DNA of 64,000 bases, taken from contig JADDOH010002002.1 of assembly GCA_016648135.1 (NCBI GenBank), positions 62,001 to 126,000 of the forward strand, given 5' to 3'. Below the pieces are notes generated by a model, which was not told the DNA's origin, did not search any database, and saw only the letters and a list, made by a program, of their open reading frames with translations. The position numbers were made by a program, and so were the translations under genes. Below are positions 45,836 to 57,010 of this stretch, piece by piece (within the stretch, counting starts at the first letter, position 1; each line of letters opens with the position of its first letter). This DNA comes from Agrypnia vestita (taxonomy: Eukaryota > Arthropoda > Insecta > Trichoptera > Phryganeidae).

Positions 45836-46889
45836 AAAATCTTAGAATTTTGGATAGTTTGGGATATCTAATAAGTTGCTTCGATTAGATTGGAAACTGG
45901 TAACTGGTCCTTAATATAGAGAAATAATTATTTATTTATTTAATAGATAAATAGATTTTTTTTACAATAAGGAAAGTGAAAGTTTTTATAAGTACGATAG
46001 TAGTATCATTATATTTAAAATATATTCAATAGTAAGCATTACATACTATGTACCCACATACAAGAAAAAAAACTAATATGCGATAATCATAATGCAATTA
46101 TGTAAAACAACAGTAAAAATAAACTAATAGTAAGCATAAAGCATAATATATATAATAGCGATTGATTGAATTGATGAATGTTTACAAAATATTGATAAGT
46201 TTTAAAATACCTCACTAGAATATTTCTTCAAAATAAAATACAAAATGTCAGTGTAGGATTTATAGGGTCACTCAGGTTGCAAATCCCAAGGGTCTCCGTA
46301 TCTTACCTCCTTGCCATACTTAGAAAAGGAATGTAAGATCGAGAGAAAAAAATATTTAGATTGAAAAAATAAAGTCTTGAAACACCTTCGAAAATTCTAG
46401 CAGATCCGATCGTACTCGGCTGCCATCTTTTACTCGTGAATGTGTCTTCGGCGTGGGAGCTCTTTGCTCCGGGTATATTTTCTGATAGTTTAAACTAAAA
46501 TATAATCTCTATATCTGCGTCGTTTTCGTCATCCACGTTGTATTGTAATATTGTCTAAAAACAGGGGGCCCCCAAAAATCAAAATGAGACTGGTCTCTGC
46601 ACCATAAATCCGCCCCTGGGAAGGGGTACAAGGATTTGAGTGTGGAAGCTGAATTATTTTTCTAGATTTGATTGACATTTCTTATTTAATCCCTGTTCCT
46701 AATCTTGAAGATACAGATCTAAGCTATTTTAAGGCAATTCAATCGTGACAGGTCGATAACTATAAATGTGTTGTAGGAAATATCTTAGTCGAAGTAAAAC
46801 AGCATATTTTGTTCATAATATTTTTGAGTTTGTTCAAATCTTTCAGAACGGTAGTACTGGATTTCTTGTCACTGAGACATCATTAATCA
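45836..46889. other. Unassigned
   Basis: No gene is recognised. 46380-46650 is somewhat GC-richer, including GGGGGCCCCCAAAAATC, without partners. Confidence 0.4.
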
Positions 46890-47380
46890 ATTAATGTATA
46901 TTATGGATGTCTCACAGAGACGAAACTGTATTTTATTATTATTATGGGAAGTAGGTATAGAAGTCATTTTATGGTGTATATCGGACTTACGACCGTTCGT
47001 GTGGTAGGCTTAAGTGATCACTTTACACATATGTAACGTTCGCCATTTCCACCATGATAGAATATACCATGTCTTACTAATTTTTGAAAGTTGTATATAT
47101 TTGGATTATATGACACACATATAGGTTGTTACAACACGTACGTGATGTGTGTCATATAATCTAAATATACCTATACAACTTTGAAAAATTAGTAAGACAT
47201 GGTATATTCTATCATGGTGGAAATGGCGAACGTTACATATGTGTAAAGTGATCACTTAATCCTACCATACGATCGGTCGTAAGTCCGATATACACCATAA
47301 AATGACTTCTATACCTACTTTCCCATAATAATAATAAAATACAGTTTCTTCTCTGTGAGACATCCATAATATACATTAAT
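46890..47380. mobile_element. Complete family F foldback, near-perfect 491-bp palindrome
   Basis: Arms 46890-47120 and 47145-47380 are inverted copies with only scattered mismatches around a 24-bp centre. Both start ATTAATGTATATTATGGATG, then CTCACAGAGACGAAACTG or its variant, GTAGGTATAGAAGTCATTTT, TAAGTGATCACTTTACAC, GAACGTTACATATGTG-type sequence and TTGTATA. Non-coding. The high arm identity means recent insertion or ongoing arm homogenisation. It is the reference copy for those at 1305, 16990, 19613, 42630 and 61004. Confidence 0.92.
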
Positions 47381-47704
47381 TCAGTATATTTTGTTTTTAT
47401 CTATTTTCTTTTGCCTATGTTTACTCTTCGTAAGTATGTATAACACGGTCAGGCCTTATTATTTTAGTGTAACGCTGGCATTTAATAACTCAACTGGACA
47501 CGGAAAATAATTCGTATGGATAACTTTTATCGATTTCGGATAATACCTATTATGTAATAACAAGTTTGAAAACACGAAAATGAGGGAGGTTCAATAGCTT
47601 GAGTGGGCTTATAGCCGAGTTGAAATGTGTTTGTCTACTCTCCTAATATTGAGATTAATATTATTACAATATAGGTACAATATTTAGAAGAACAAATAAA
47701 AAAA

Positions 47705-47900
47705 TATTAAAATAAAATTTACAATAATTTTAACAATTAAATAAAAGAAATTTCGCAATATTTTTGACAACGGGGTAAATAAAATTTGCAATTTGGCAAC
47801 ATAGAAAATAAAATTTTCAAAATTTTTGACAACACAAAGTAAAGTTTGTAATTATTTTTACAATAAAGAGAAAAAGTAAAAATTGCTTTATTTTTGTAAA
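47705..47900 (+). repeat. Degenerate minisatellite, about 31-34-bp units
   Basis: Five units of the form AAAATTTGCAATTTTTGACAAC and variants (TTTACAATAATTTTAACAA, TTTCGCAATATTTTTGACA, TTTTCAAAATTTTTGACAA, TTTGTAATTATTTTTACAA). Confidence 0.65.
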
Positions 47901-48875
47901 TAATTTATTATAGTAAGCACTAGCTTTAACCATTTAAAAATTACGTAACTTTACTATGTGTATGTATACATTTCAGCCGCGGATTAAGGCTGTAAGAACA
48001 GGGCTTTTTAGCCTAGCGTCTTGGTAGCGAGACTGACGGACATTGTTACATTAGGATTTTCATGATTTTGTACCTCATTATTATTTTACATCATTTCATT
48101 ATTAGCGCCATCTAGTAGCGTTATTGACAAACATTGTTACAGAAATATTTTTTATTTTTTGTTTTTATAACTGGTTTTTATTTTATATATCACCTCATTT
48201 CAGAGACTCGCCGTCTTACGCCTTACTATATATACATCATATGAGGGATATAAAAGCAAAGGTAGCAATATAAAAAAAATTAATGCAGTCATCAAACTAA
48301 TTTAAAATGTACTGAATTCGAGTTTTTAAAGGGAACATAACCTATACATTTATAAGAAACTTGATTTTGGAAGGGATATATACATAAAATCTAGAATTCA
48401 GTATAATTTAAGGTAGTAATCCTCGGTGACTGCATTCAAAACATTTTTTTTTTTGATATTTCTGCCTTTGCTTTTATACCCCACACATATGTTTATATTT
48501 ATTTATTTGATTTATAGATTATATTTATTTATTTGTATCTTTACAATTAACAGATGTTATATTTATTGTTATAAATGTGCCTCACTAGGAAAACTGTGTA
48601 GAGACTGGCAAAATGTAAAATAAAGTATTACAATTTGTGTTTTATGTATTAGATTTAATGTATACAAAATAAAATAAGACGAATAGTGTGAAAATATAAA
48701 ATGTGAAGAATAAAATACAGAATATATGGCTTTTACAATATTTACTTTTTCCAATGTATATACAGCGTGTCTCGTAGATAGTAGCAAAAACTTCTTAAAT
48801 TTTATTATTTATACTTGGATGAAATGTCAACAGTTGAGTTTTCATGTTTTTAAGATAGTTTATCCTCTTCTAACC
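47901..48875. other. Unassigned AT-rich sequence
   Basis: It contains AGCGCCATCTAGTAGCG near 48103 and TACAGCGTGTCTCGTAGATA near 48761; both resemble pieces of insect repeats but are too short to assign. Frames at 48426, 48569 and 48726 are hydrophobic chance frames. Confidence 0.4.
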
Positions 48876-48945
48876 TCTTATGGCGTCCTACCCTCTCTGC
48901 CTACCTCTGCAGAAAAACGGCGTGATTGTTAGTGTATATTAGGAT
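48876..48945 (+). mobile_element. LINE-L 3' terminal fragment (plus)
   Basis: TCTTATGGCGTCCTACCCTC, TCTGCCTACCTCTGCAG and AACGGCGTGATTGTTAG match the terminal 60-70 bp of LINE-L copies at 36236 (+) and 38790 (-). Extreme 5' truncation. Confidence 0.65.
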
Positions 48946-49172
48946 AAAAATCTAATAATGTTATTGGCTTATATAAGTAGCTTAATTCCTATTCTCAATT
49001 TTACACATAATGCAAATCATCAATCCATAGTATGCGATAGCACTACGCTTTTCCAAGTTTGTGGTATTGAAAGTGTTGCCAGTTAATTGGCTGTATACCT
49101 TCAATAAGAATTTATTTGAGCATATTTACTCGAGTGAATCAATACCCGGTCCACCCACTTCTACACACTTAA

Positions 49173-49935
49173 GGGAGGGTAAGGTTTTTAACTTTTTTTT
49201 TTGCATTTTATTTTTAATTTTTTAAATGAATGTATAACATCGCAAGAATATTGTGTCAAAATTTCAAATCAATCGGAGCAATGAGCATGATGAAAGCTCT
49301 TTGCTGTGTGAACATGGCGTCGACGATTATGTGTAAGTATAAAATAAGTGTTAAGTTTTATTTTGAATTTTACAGTGTGCAAAACTTTAAAGCGTTTTCC
49401 CCACATCTCACGTTTTCAAAGTCGGTGTCCATCATAACTTCAAAACTACTGCACCGATTCTTTTGAAATTTTGAACACTATTTCTGTACATAATTTAAGA
49501 GGTAAAGCTGGAGAGATTATTTCAAATTTGTTATTAATTTTTATTTTTTGATAACAAATTAGTCGATATTTTTCGCAAAAATCGCGTTTTTCCCTTCAAA
49601 GTGTTCCAAAAAATTGAAAAATTGAAATTTCAAAAAACTCTCCCAGCGTTACCTGGGAAAACCTATTATCTAACGAATGAACTTTGATTTTTTGATTTCA
49701 GATGATCTAGCACCAAGTTATGGTGGACACCGCAATTCTACTTTTTTTCGAGACACGTCCGAATAATTGCTGCCATTGCCGTATTTTTTAATATTTCGTC
49801 TTGAAAATTTTACACAATATTTTTCAAATATCATACTTTAATGTACCATTGGTTTTAATAAAGACATTTTAACTGTGTCGTCACAAAAAATTCACAAAAA
49901 CATGCCTTTTTTGTACGAATTAACCTTACCCCCCC
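49173..49935. mobile_element. TTAA-flanked DNA transposon, non-autonomous (763 bp)
   Basis: TTAA at 49169-49172 and 49936-49939 flank an element with inverted ends GGGAGGGTAAGGTTTTTAAC and CCTTACCCCCCC (reverse GGGGGGGTAAGGTTAATTCG). A TTAA target duplication is diagnostic of piggyBac-type transposition. The interior contains a 78-codon frame (49230-49466) and other short frames without a DDD transposase signature. It is therefore treated as an internally deleted derivative. CATGGCGTCGACGATTATG and GAATAATTGCTGCCATTGCC are internal GC islands. Confidence 0.75.
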
Positions 49936-49939
49936 TTAA

Positions 49940-50529
49940 ATAATTTACCTCAACTAAATCTCTGAGACATTTTTCATTCCGTGAACACTGCTTCGACTTT
50001 TTCAGATTTTCTAAATAATTATGATTTCACAGATATCTCATGTTAACGCAAAGGAGATGGGAAATGTTATGCATACTTAAACCAGCGAAAACCATTTTTG
50101 AAAAGAGTCTTAACGACCTTTCCGCTCTCGTGGTTTTGTTCTTGGAATAGAAATAACTTGGACGGCACGATTCAGGTATGAATAGATTCTATTTTCAGAG
50201 CAATTTTGTGCACATTCTTACGTCACTGAGGCACTTACAAAGTACTGAGACAAAGTGCCCCTAAGTCGCTGAGGCTTGACATACTTATGGACAGGTAGTT
50301 AGGCTCCCTTTGTGAGCTGAAGGAAAAATAAAAGTTAAACCGCACCACCGGGAGGAAAGGGTGGCACATTCGTTATCCGCACAAAATAATTGTTCCGCGT
50401 CGATTTAACACTTTTCTCAAAATACTTATCATCAATAGATCATTAATTTAAGTTCATCTTAAGATATATAAGTAGGAAATTATCACTTGCAGAATACACT
50501 TTTAAAATTAAGACCTATATCTAAATTAA
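49940..50529. other. Unassigned
   Basis: No gene is recognised. 50190-50420 is fairly complex and may be single-copy sequence. Confidence 0.4.
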
Positions 50530-50800
50530 TAATTTCATTGTCTGTCTGTCCTGTAAGTGTTCTTGTAATATTAAGACTAAAAATCGAAATTTTATAGCTG
50601 GAGGGAGATACGAACGAGCGGACGGCAGCGCGTTGACTAGACGACATAACTACCATCGCTTCTCCGGGGCCCATCAAATGTATACTACGTATACTATATA
50701 TAATACATTGTATAATAAAGCAGGATTTTTCTAAGACGCGAACCGTTAGTTTACGCTTCCCTGTGAGTTTTCACGGGTGTACGGCTAGCGATAAATAAGT
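50530..50800 (-). mobile_element. SINE S3 copy 2 with CACGGGTGTACGGCTAG block
   Basis: The minus strand carries TGGTAGTTATGTCGTCTAGT, then CGTTCGTATCTCCC (decayed B-box), then AAAATTTCGATTTTTAG and a GACAGACAGACA tract. On the plus side, 50735-50795 (TTAGTTTACGCTTCCC, TTTTCACGGGTGTACGGC) matches 16400-16470. Here nothing separates the two parts but AT-rich sequence, so the S2 insertion at 16193 is secondary. Confidence 0.6.
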
Positions 50801-51026
50801 AAGTTAAATGAAATACAAAATTACCTCACAAGTGTAGAGTGCGTGGTTTTCATGGTCAATGGGGTATATCATTTGACACGCAATGTACCTCAGCGTAACC
50901 AAATTTTTAATATTTTAATGATCGTATAATTTTTTTCTATGTTTGAGTATTGATAAACTTTGATATTGGATATTTTAATTTTTTTTTAACACTGACGGTA
51001 TTTATGTTGTAGAACTCCATTATTTT

Positions 51027-51336
51027 AAATTCAAAAATAAAAAATCAAAACACGATTTTTTTTGGTGATGAACATAGTACATATTATTGAGTTTATATAC
51101 AAAACATTTGGTACAAATTTGGACAAACCCTCAAGTATATTACAAAGAATACATTATCTAAATTGGGTGCAAATTTGGAAAAACCTCAAGTATATTTAAT
51201 ACAAAGAATAGTTTCTAAAGGTTGATCAAGGTTTCTCAGTTGATAAAGGCTTAATAAGCCGAAAACGTCGTCCTGTGTGTGATAAAATAAATTTGAACTC
51301 AAAAAAATCGTGTTTTGATTTTTTATTTTTGAATTT
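51027..51336. mobile_element. H3 element with perfect 36-bp inverted repeats
   Basis: Left arm 51027-51062 (AAATTCAAAAATAAAAAATC, AAAACACGATTTTTTT) is exactly repeated in reverse at 51301-51336. The interior holds a diverged tandem pair (TACAAATTTGGACAAACC.. / TGCAAATTTGGAAAAACC.., each with CCTCAAGTATATT and CAAAGAATA). The hammerhead-like motif is placed 25 bp inside the right arm. Same architecture as 35372-35732. Identical arms argue for recent formation or gene conversion. Confidence 0.75.
51236..51276 (+). ncRNA. Hammerhead-like motif in H3
   Basis: TTGATAA (51240-51246), stem II GGCTT / AAGCC with loop AAT (51248-51260), GAAAACGTCG. Relative to the canonical core there are two transitions in CTGATGA and one additional A before the ACGT palindrome. 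Stem II is intact. Confidence 0.45.
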
Positions 51337-51374
51337 GATATTGGAATTGAGGAACCCTTAATATATTTAAATAG

Positions 51375-51725
51375 CAACAACTATTCTGAATTTTCTAATC
51401 ATATTTAGAAAAGAAACAAATATTTGATATCAACAAGATTTTAGAAATTAACGTTATATGCATAAAACATAGGATTACAGTTAGATAAATTTCAAAATTG
51501 AAACGTTACTGGCAAATTAAACATTTAAAATAACTAAATCCTTTTTCCAAAATATTACATTTTAATTTTTTTTTCATATTAGTTCATAATTCGTTATTCA
51601 ACTCCCTTACATTTATTTTTTGTTTTTGATTATGTCTATATATATTGATTAGATTTTTAACTTTAGTATATGTTGTATCTTAATATAGGGACAATTAGCC
51701 CCTAAACATGTCGATTATTTAATAA
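51375..51725 (+). mobile_element. H2 element (plus), tandem neighbour of the H3 element
   Basis: It begins CTATTCTGAATTTTCTAATC, has AACTAAATCCTTTTTCCAAA and ATATTAGTTCATAATTCGTT in the interior, and ends TATGTTGTATCTTAATATAG, GGACAATTAGCCCC, TAAACATGTCGATTAT. The same order on the minus strand occurs at 59095-59425. The ribozyme core is eroded (CTGATGA has become TTAATAT, GAAAC has become TAAAC), but stem II and the ACATGT palindrome persist. Confidence 0.6.
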
Positions 51726-53387
51726 ACTAAATTTTGTTAATGATAAGCATGTTTTACACGTTTGGACAACTTTTGGACAAATATACAATTAAACCGAGAT
51801 ATTTAATAGTTGATCATTCTACGTAGAGAAGATAAATATGTAGTCTAATTTCCTATTAAATAACTTGATGTGAAATAGGCTTGGAGATTTCATTGGTGGG
51901 ACAAGGATATTTATTAAATTATTTATGATATTTTTATTTAAAGTGTGATGTTCTTATTATCTTGTGGTGAATTCGGGATTCTCCAATAAAAGAGGTTGTC
52001 GGTTACTCATGGTTTATGGATAGCAACAATACGTTATACAGCGGTTACAATGAACAACAGCGGTCTGTATCGACATAATGGTAGAAAAAGCCCAGAGGCG
52101 ACATGCGCGCGACCTTATAAAGCATTTGCTCTCTCTTTCATGCTTCGTGACATACGTACCCCAGATCTATTACATAAAGTAATATATATTTAAACATTAT
52201 TTGATATTCATTTACATATATTATAATTCGCTAACATTTTAAAATTGTACGGCTAGTAGACAGCGCGGCTGGCCACGCTACCCGCCCGGTGGTGGGTCGC
52301 TATAATTCCACCCGGGCATGTGACTGCACCCCTAATCCGCCTCGGGCCACCCTTATAATGGATCTCGTAAACTCGACTATCCACTTAAGCGAGCAGTGCG
52401 TTCAGTGACAATAATTTTTCTCTCTGAAAGTGGGAAAATAGTGCCCTTGACGTATAATGGGAAAATATTCATGTATTCGTGCAGTATTTTTGTCAGGTCC
52501 TGGGTATTGGTTTCCCGGGGGATTAACCAGCTATGAAGCGCATTTCGTTTTGAGACAGAATATTTATTTTGTCAGGGCAAATAAAACGATCAAATTTTTA
52601 TTTTATTTATACTCCTGATATGTGCAATATGTATTATACTGCCACGGGACTGCGACGGTTGGAGACAAATGAAACATTTGAAATTTACCTGGAAACGAAT
52701 TTAATTGGAGCACTGCTTCTTAATTCACAATAATTTCGCACCAATTATTCGTGTACTGAACAATTTATATTCGTCTTCCCAGGATATTTGCACGTGTGGG
52801 CGTACTTATTTACTATTGAACGGTAGGTGTTCCAATAATTTATTATCGCTGGTCACACTAAATCGCCGCTGTCGCTTCTTGTCTCTAGTTTCGCTGAACT
52901 GTCGCAATAAACTGTTTGTCTCGATGGCATCGTCTCGCTCATATATATTTTTGGGTTTCCAGACGTTTCGCGAATCTAGTAGTTTATTCTAGACCCTTCT
53001 AACTAAGTTCCAGTTTACTGTACAATATCCGGAGTACTAATAAATGTCTCGTTCTACCTTGTTTGTTACTAATTTCTTAAAGAACGTAATCAATACTAGC
53101 CGATAAGTTTAATTTATTCCTAAAGGCAGAGGTCGTAGAGTGGAATCAGGTCCATCTAGGTTATTCAGATACATTAATTACAATCTGCATAATTGCTTTT
53201 CTTATATAGGGTTTTATTAAAAAATATATATATTTGTGGAGATTGAATCATATGTAGTTATGACGTTAAATTATGCATTATTAAGTCCACTTTTTTTTAT
53301 ATTATACATGTACTAGATAATATTAATATCGTTCTAAGGCACATCATAATTATCTCCGGATGCTTAAGACATTTGTTCCACTAGCGC
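51726..53387. other. Unassigned; GC island at 52240-52410
   Basis: 52240-52410 (CAGCGCGGCTGGCCACGC, CCCGCCCGGTGGTGGGTCGC, GCCTCGGGCCACCCTTATAA) is much GC-richer than its flanks. GCCTCGGGCCACCCT.TAA also occurs at 1558-1576 inside an F-type element, so part is repeat-derived. The 95-codon frame at 52705 is not supported by any domain. Confidence 0.4.
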
Positions 53388-53432
53388 ATGCTTATTGGCC
53401 CATACAGTATTACTGTATATGCCAATAAGCAT
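53388..53432. repeat. Near-perfect 22-bp inverted repeat
   Basis: ATGCTTATTGGCCCATACAG (53388-) pairs with CTGTATATGCCAATAAGCAT, 20 of 22 positions, with a single-base loop. Confidence 0.9.
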
Positions 53433-53454
53433 ATAGTAAAGTCAAAATATCATG

Positions 53455-53710
53455 ACATACGGTATTGAAGCAAGAGCGGACACGGTGAGAACTAAAAACC
53501 TTCTCAGAACTACTGAGATGAAGACCCTAAGACCCATTACGGGCCGCAGAACCTACGACATACAAGACATCGAGGGAATGGACTAGACAAGACTTCCCAT
53601 AGCCGTGATGCACGAGGGATTCCAGAGGGGCGCCGACTGCCAGGGAGACCACCAAAGAGATGAAGAGGGAGCTGGAGAGAAATTCCTCGTCACAAGACTA
53701 GGACTGAACT
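53455..53710 (+). pseudogene. LINE reverse-transcriptase fragment
   Basis: One plus frame reads YGIEARADTVRTKNLLRTTE, then MKTLRPITGRRTYDIQD and IEGMD before a stop. This is the thumb segment of insect LINEs (YG.E......T..LLR..EMK.LR.I.G...D). It continues in another frame with MHEGFQRGADCQGD. Short, frameshifted and 5'-truncated. Confidence 0.65.
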
Positions 53711-54739
53711 GTCAATACAGATGCCACTTTTCGAGATCACCATTATTCTCTTTACATCCACTATTTCTTTTACGTATACCTTTAATAATTGATTCTACGC
53801 AAGCGCACGGAAGATGAACAATTATCCAAAAGTATTCTCTACCAACGATTCTAGAAAAAAAATTATAATGAAATCCAATACTTGCTTATAAAATACCATA
53901 TTTTTCTGATGTAAATTACCGACTTCATTATACAGTTAGTTTCTCTGGCAGTACGGTGAGGCGGAAGTTCCTTAATGTAAGCTAATAATGCATCATATTA
54001 TTGTTCTAGTTTTGGCACAAATCCGACTTATTTGTTATCTTGACTACGTCTCCAAACAAGCAATACAAAGTACAATTAAACACTCGTTTAACTTCTCGCA
54101 GTATCGTCCAGATAAATCGCGGCATTAAACTTTCAACTTTGTCATAAGTTTCCGACAAAAGTTAAAACATGCCTTCACATTATCCGGAGCTAGCAGTGAA
54201 ACTCAAAATGGCCATTTTCCGCTATTTATAGTAGGCAAAGACAAGCGAGGGTAGGAAGCATTTTATGGGACTATGAGTCGAGTGTATTCTAAAATCTATA
54301 AGGTAATGGTGAGGGCTTGTATCGCTTAGACACAAATATTGATTGAAAACGTCATTATTATGGTTGCCGACATTAAAAGGTTATATCTTGAAACTACAGA
54401 AATGACAGACATATCTGGCGCATTCTTAGCGATCTTCCTCATTTTTCCAAACATCTGAGTGAATATTTGAATGCCTTAAACGCACGAGTTGTTGCCGATC
54501 ATACTACAGATACAGGTACACATAAATAAAGATTTATATATGTGCTATGCCATATTAAAAGTTTTCTGACAAATATACTGCATTTTGCGATTATTTCATA
54601 GCGGTAATTAATCATTTTTCAGCATCTCTTTGAGCATGTTACACTGTGCCAATTCCTCTGATTTTTAAGATTTGTGGCAAATAAATCGTTAAACAACCGC
54701 GATTCTCACATCTGTCTGGCCGCCGCGGATGTCTATACG
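53711..54739. other. Unassigned; complex block at 54040-54260
   Basis: 54040-54260 contains AAATCGCGGCATTAAAC, CATTATCCGGAGCTAGC and AAAATGGCCATTTTCCGC. It is single-copy in the window and a candidate conserved non-coding block. Confidence 0.35.
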
Positions 54740-55680
54740 TCATCGCGTATTGTTGCAAACCGTTGTCCACTTTCGCCAATCCCGTTTACCCTTATATGGA
54801 CAGGATAAGTCGGAAAAGCCAAACAGTAATAGCCGTGAGAGTTGGGAAGTTGGAAATATATGTATTACTCTTCGCGGATGATATAGCAAGGTTGGCTCCC
54901 ACACAAGAGGACTTACAAGAGTTGATTAACTCCTTCATTAAAGAGTGCACTCAAGTAGGGATGAATGATTATTACTGCCAAAACAAAGATTATCGTCGTG
55001 GGAAGAGACCAAGAGCAGAGCTCGATCGGCATACAGGGGAACCAACTGAAGCAAGTCAAAAAGTTCAAATACCTTGGGGTGGAATTTTCTAGCGACGGGA
55101 AGCAAAAAAGTGAAATATATTGGAGAATCGGAGCTGCAGCTGGCGTTTTGCGTTCTCTGTATAGTGCAGTGATAAGATAATCCAGGCTCAGTGTCAAGAC
55201 ACAACTGACTGTTTTCATATCTATGTACAGGCCCACCCTAATATATAACCATCAAATTTGGATGCTGACGGAGAGAGGGAGAGCAAGGATCCAGGCTGCC
55301 GAGATGAGTTTTCTAAGGGGGTTAGCGAGAGTTACAATGATGGACAGAGTGAAATGGGCCGATATAAGGCACACACTCGGCATGGAACCCCTACTCCTAT
55401 GCATAGAAAAATCACATTTGAGGTGGCTTGGATGTGTGCTAAGAATGACACAGAAACGAATACAAAGATGAACCTTCCTGGCAACCCCGGAAGGAAGACG
55501 CCCGGGGGGTCGCCCCAGTTTAAGCTGGCAGAGGCAACAGAAAAATGTTTACGAAAACAGAATGAGTCTAGACTGGTTGACTCATACAGAAGCAGCGCAA
55601 GACAGCGGAACATGGAAACACCTTGTCGATTCCTAGGACAAGAGGATGAAGATGAATGTATGAATAATTAATCATGTTTT
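54740..55680 (+). pseudogene. LINE reverse transcriptase with FADD catalytic box, frameshifted
   Basis: The longest retroelement remnant. In order: an SPI.FTLIWTG-like block equivalent to the conserved PLSPILFNLYMDRI motif (about 54750-54800), then RISRKSQ, then LLFADDIARLAPTQEDLQEL (catalytic FADD, about 54868-54927), then after a frameshift KFKYLGVEFSSDGKQKSE, RIGAAAGVLRSLYSAVIR, then YRPTLIYNHQIWMLTER, RIQAAEMSFLRGLARVTM, LGMEPLLLCIEKSHLRWLG and, after another shift, FLATPEGRRPGGRP and GTWKHLVDS. Missing are the endonuclease and the first half of the reverse transcriptase. Three or more frames are needed to read it, so it is dead. Frames on the minus strand (54913-55613) are shadows. Confidence 0.85.
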
Positions 55681-56164
55681 CAGACAAAATTATTGTTTTA
55701 ATAAAAATAACAAACATTATCAATCTACCCTAAGAAAAAATTTAAACCAATAGACTTAAATTGATCAAAATGAAAAATGGAAGGTTTTTTTTTGCTTACT
55801 GCGCACAAAATAAGAAACTGGCAGTTAAAAATGTATTTAAAAAACGATATTCTCAATAATACTAGAATTATTGATAATATTGTGAATGCGATTTTATGCT
55901 TGGTATTTAGTTGTAACGATGATTGGCATCTGAGTTTTACCTGTTGAAGGTATAGTTTTGAGTGATTGTTTATTATTATTACAGTGATTTTGAATTACGA
56001 TATCATTGAATCAGATACTAAACTTTGTTACAATCGAACTCACAATCACGGTTTAAATAAATATTCAAAATATATACATTATAAAATGATTTAACGGTTT
56101 AGTAAACAACTTAGTTACACACGCAAACACTATGTGCCCCTTTGTTGCAGCCTTTGCCGGCCTT
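55681..56164. other. Unassigned AT-rich sequence
   Basis: Nothing is recognised. Confidence 0.5.
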
Positions 56165-56290
56165 TTTATTCCCTTTCTTTTAATTCGTGGCATCTGATTG
56201 CTTGCTTGTCTGACGAAAAAACTTGGATCGATTTTTAACCCTTTTCCCGTGATCCAATCGAGCTGAAACTTTGAAAGCAGCTTTATGGCG
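56165..56290 (+). mobile_element. Dispersed repeat, family A, 5' fragment (copy 4)
   Basis: TATTCCCTTTCTTTTAATTC, GTGGCATCTGATTGCTTGC, ATCCAATCGAGCTGAAAC and TTTATGGCGTG; truncated thereafter. Confidence 0.75.
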
Positions 56291-56607
56291 TGTATATAAT
56301 ATTTTGTTTACTTTTACTAATTTGTAATGATATAAATTATTATATTTCATACCAAAATTATTTATATGTAAAATAGAGAGTCCTAAATTTTTATAGAAAT
56401 TTTAATGTAAATGTCAAAGAGCATTTGAGATGTCTAAATAATCATGACTTTTCTGAATTTTCAAATAATTTATTAGAAAATGATCACGGTTTTGTTGGAA
56501 AGGTTTTTCCAAAACATGTAGTAGATTAAAACAAATAATAAAAGTAATTTTTTTATATATCAATCTACAAAGTTGCTCAACCAATTGAAAAAAATATATA
56601 TTAATAC

Positions 56608-57010
56608 TAGCTATTCGTATCCGGCGTTGCACGGGTCAAGAATTAAGTTGAAAATAAATTTGTGGGGAGAAACAACACTGTTTTGTAAAGCCTCTTATTA
56701 AAACAATATTTCCAATGGAATAGATAGGATGTCTAGGGAATAAATATGGCCTATTTTTTCCTTCGAGAATATGTATGTAAAATTTGGGTCCAATGGTGAA
56801 GCGGTACATATTTGCATTGAAAATATATCAGGGAGAGGGAAAGGGGTTAAAGAAGAGGAGGGAAATGTCGTCTATGTTACCCGCCGGGTCCTAAAGCATA
56901 AGTATGCAAAATTTGAGCCAAATCGGACAAACGGTGTGGATTTGTGTAGAGAACAGACAGACAGACGGACAGACATTGAGTTTTATAGGTATAGATTTAC
57001 ATCTTATTAT
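56608..57010 (+). mobile_element. Repeat family E, copy 2 (plus)
   Basis: ACTAGCTATTCGTATCCGGC, GTTGCACGGG, AATTTGTGGGGAGAAACA, then AAAATTTGGGTCCAATGG, a GAACAGACAGACAGACGG tract and GACATTGAGTTTTATAGG. The order matches 16421-16850 in reverse. The 93-codon frame starting at 56771 lies wholly inside the repeat and its DRRTD tract translates the GACA repeat. It is not a gene. Confidence 0.7.

Noticed and set aside
52950..52985. GCGAAACGTC on the minus strand
   Set aside because: No stem II and no CTGANGA upstream.
55332..55613. 93-codon minus frame
   Set aside because: Shadow of the LINE reverse transcriptase on the plus strand.
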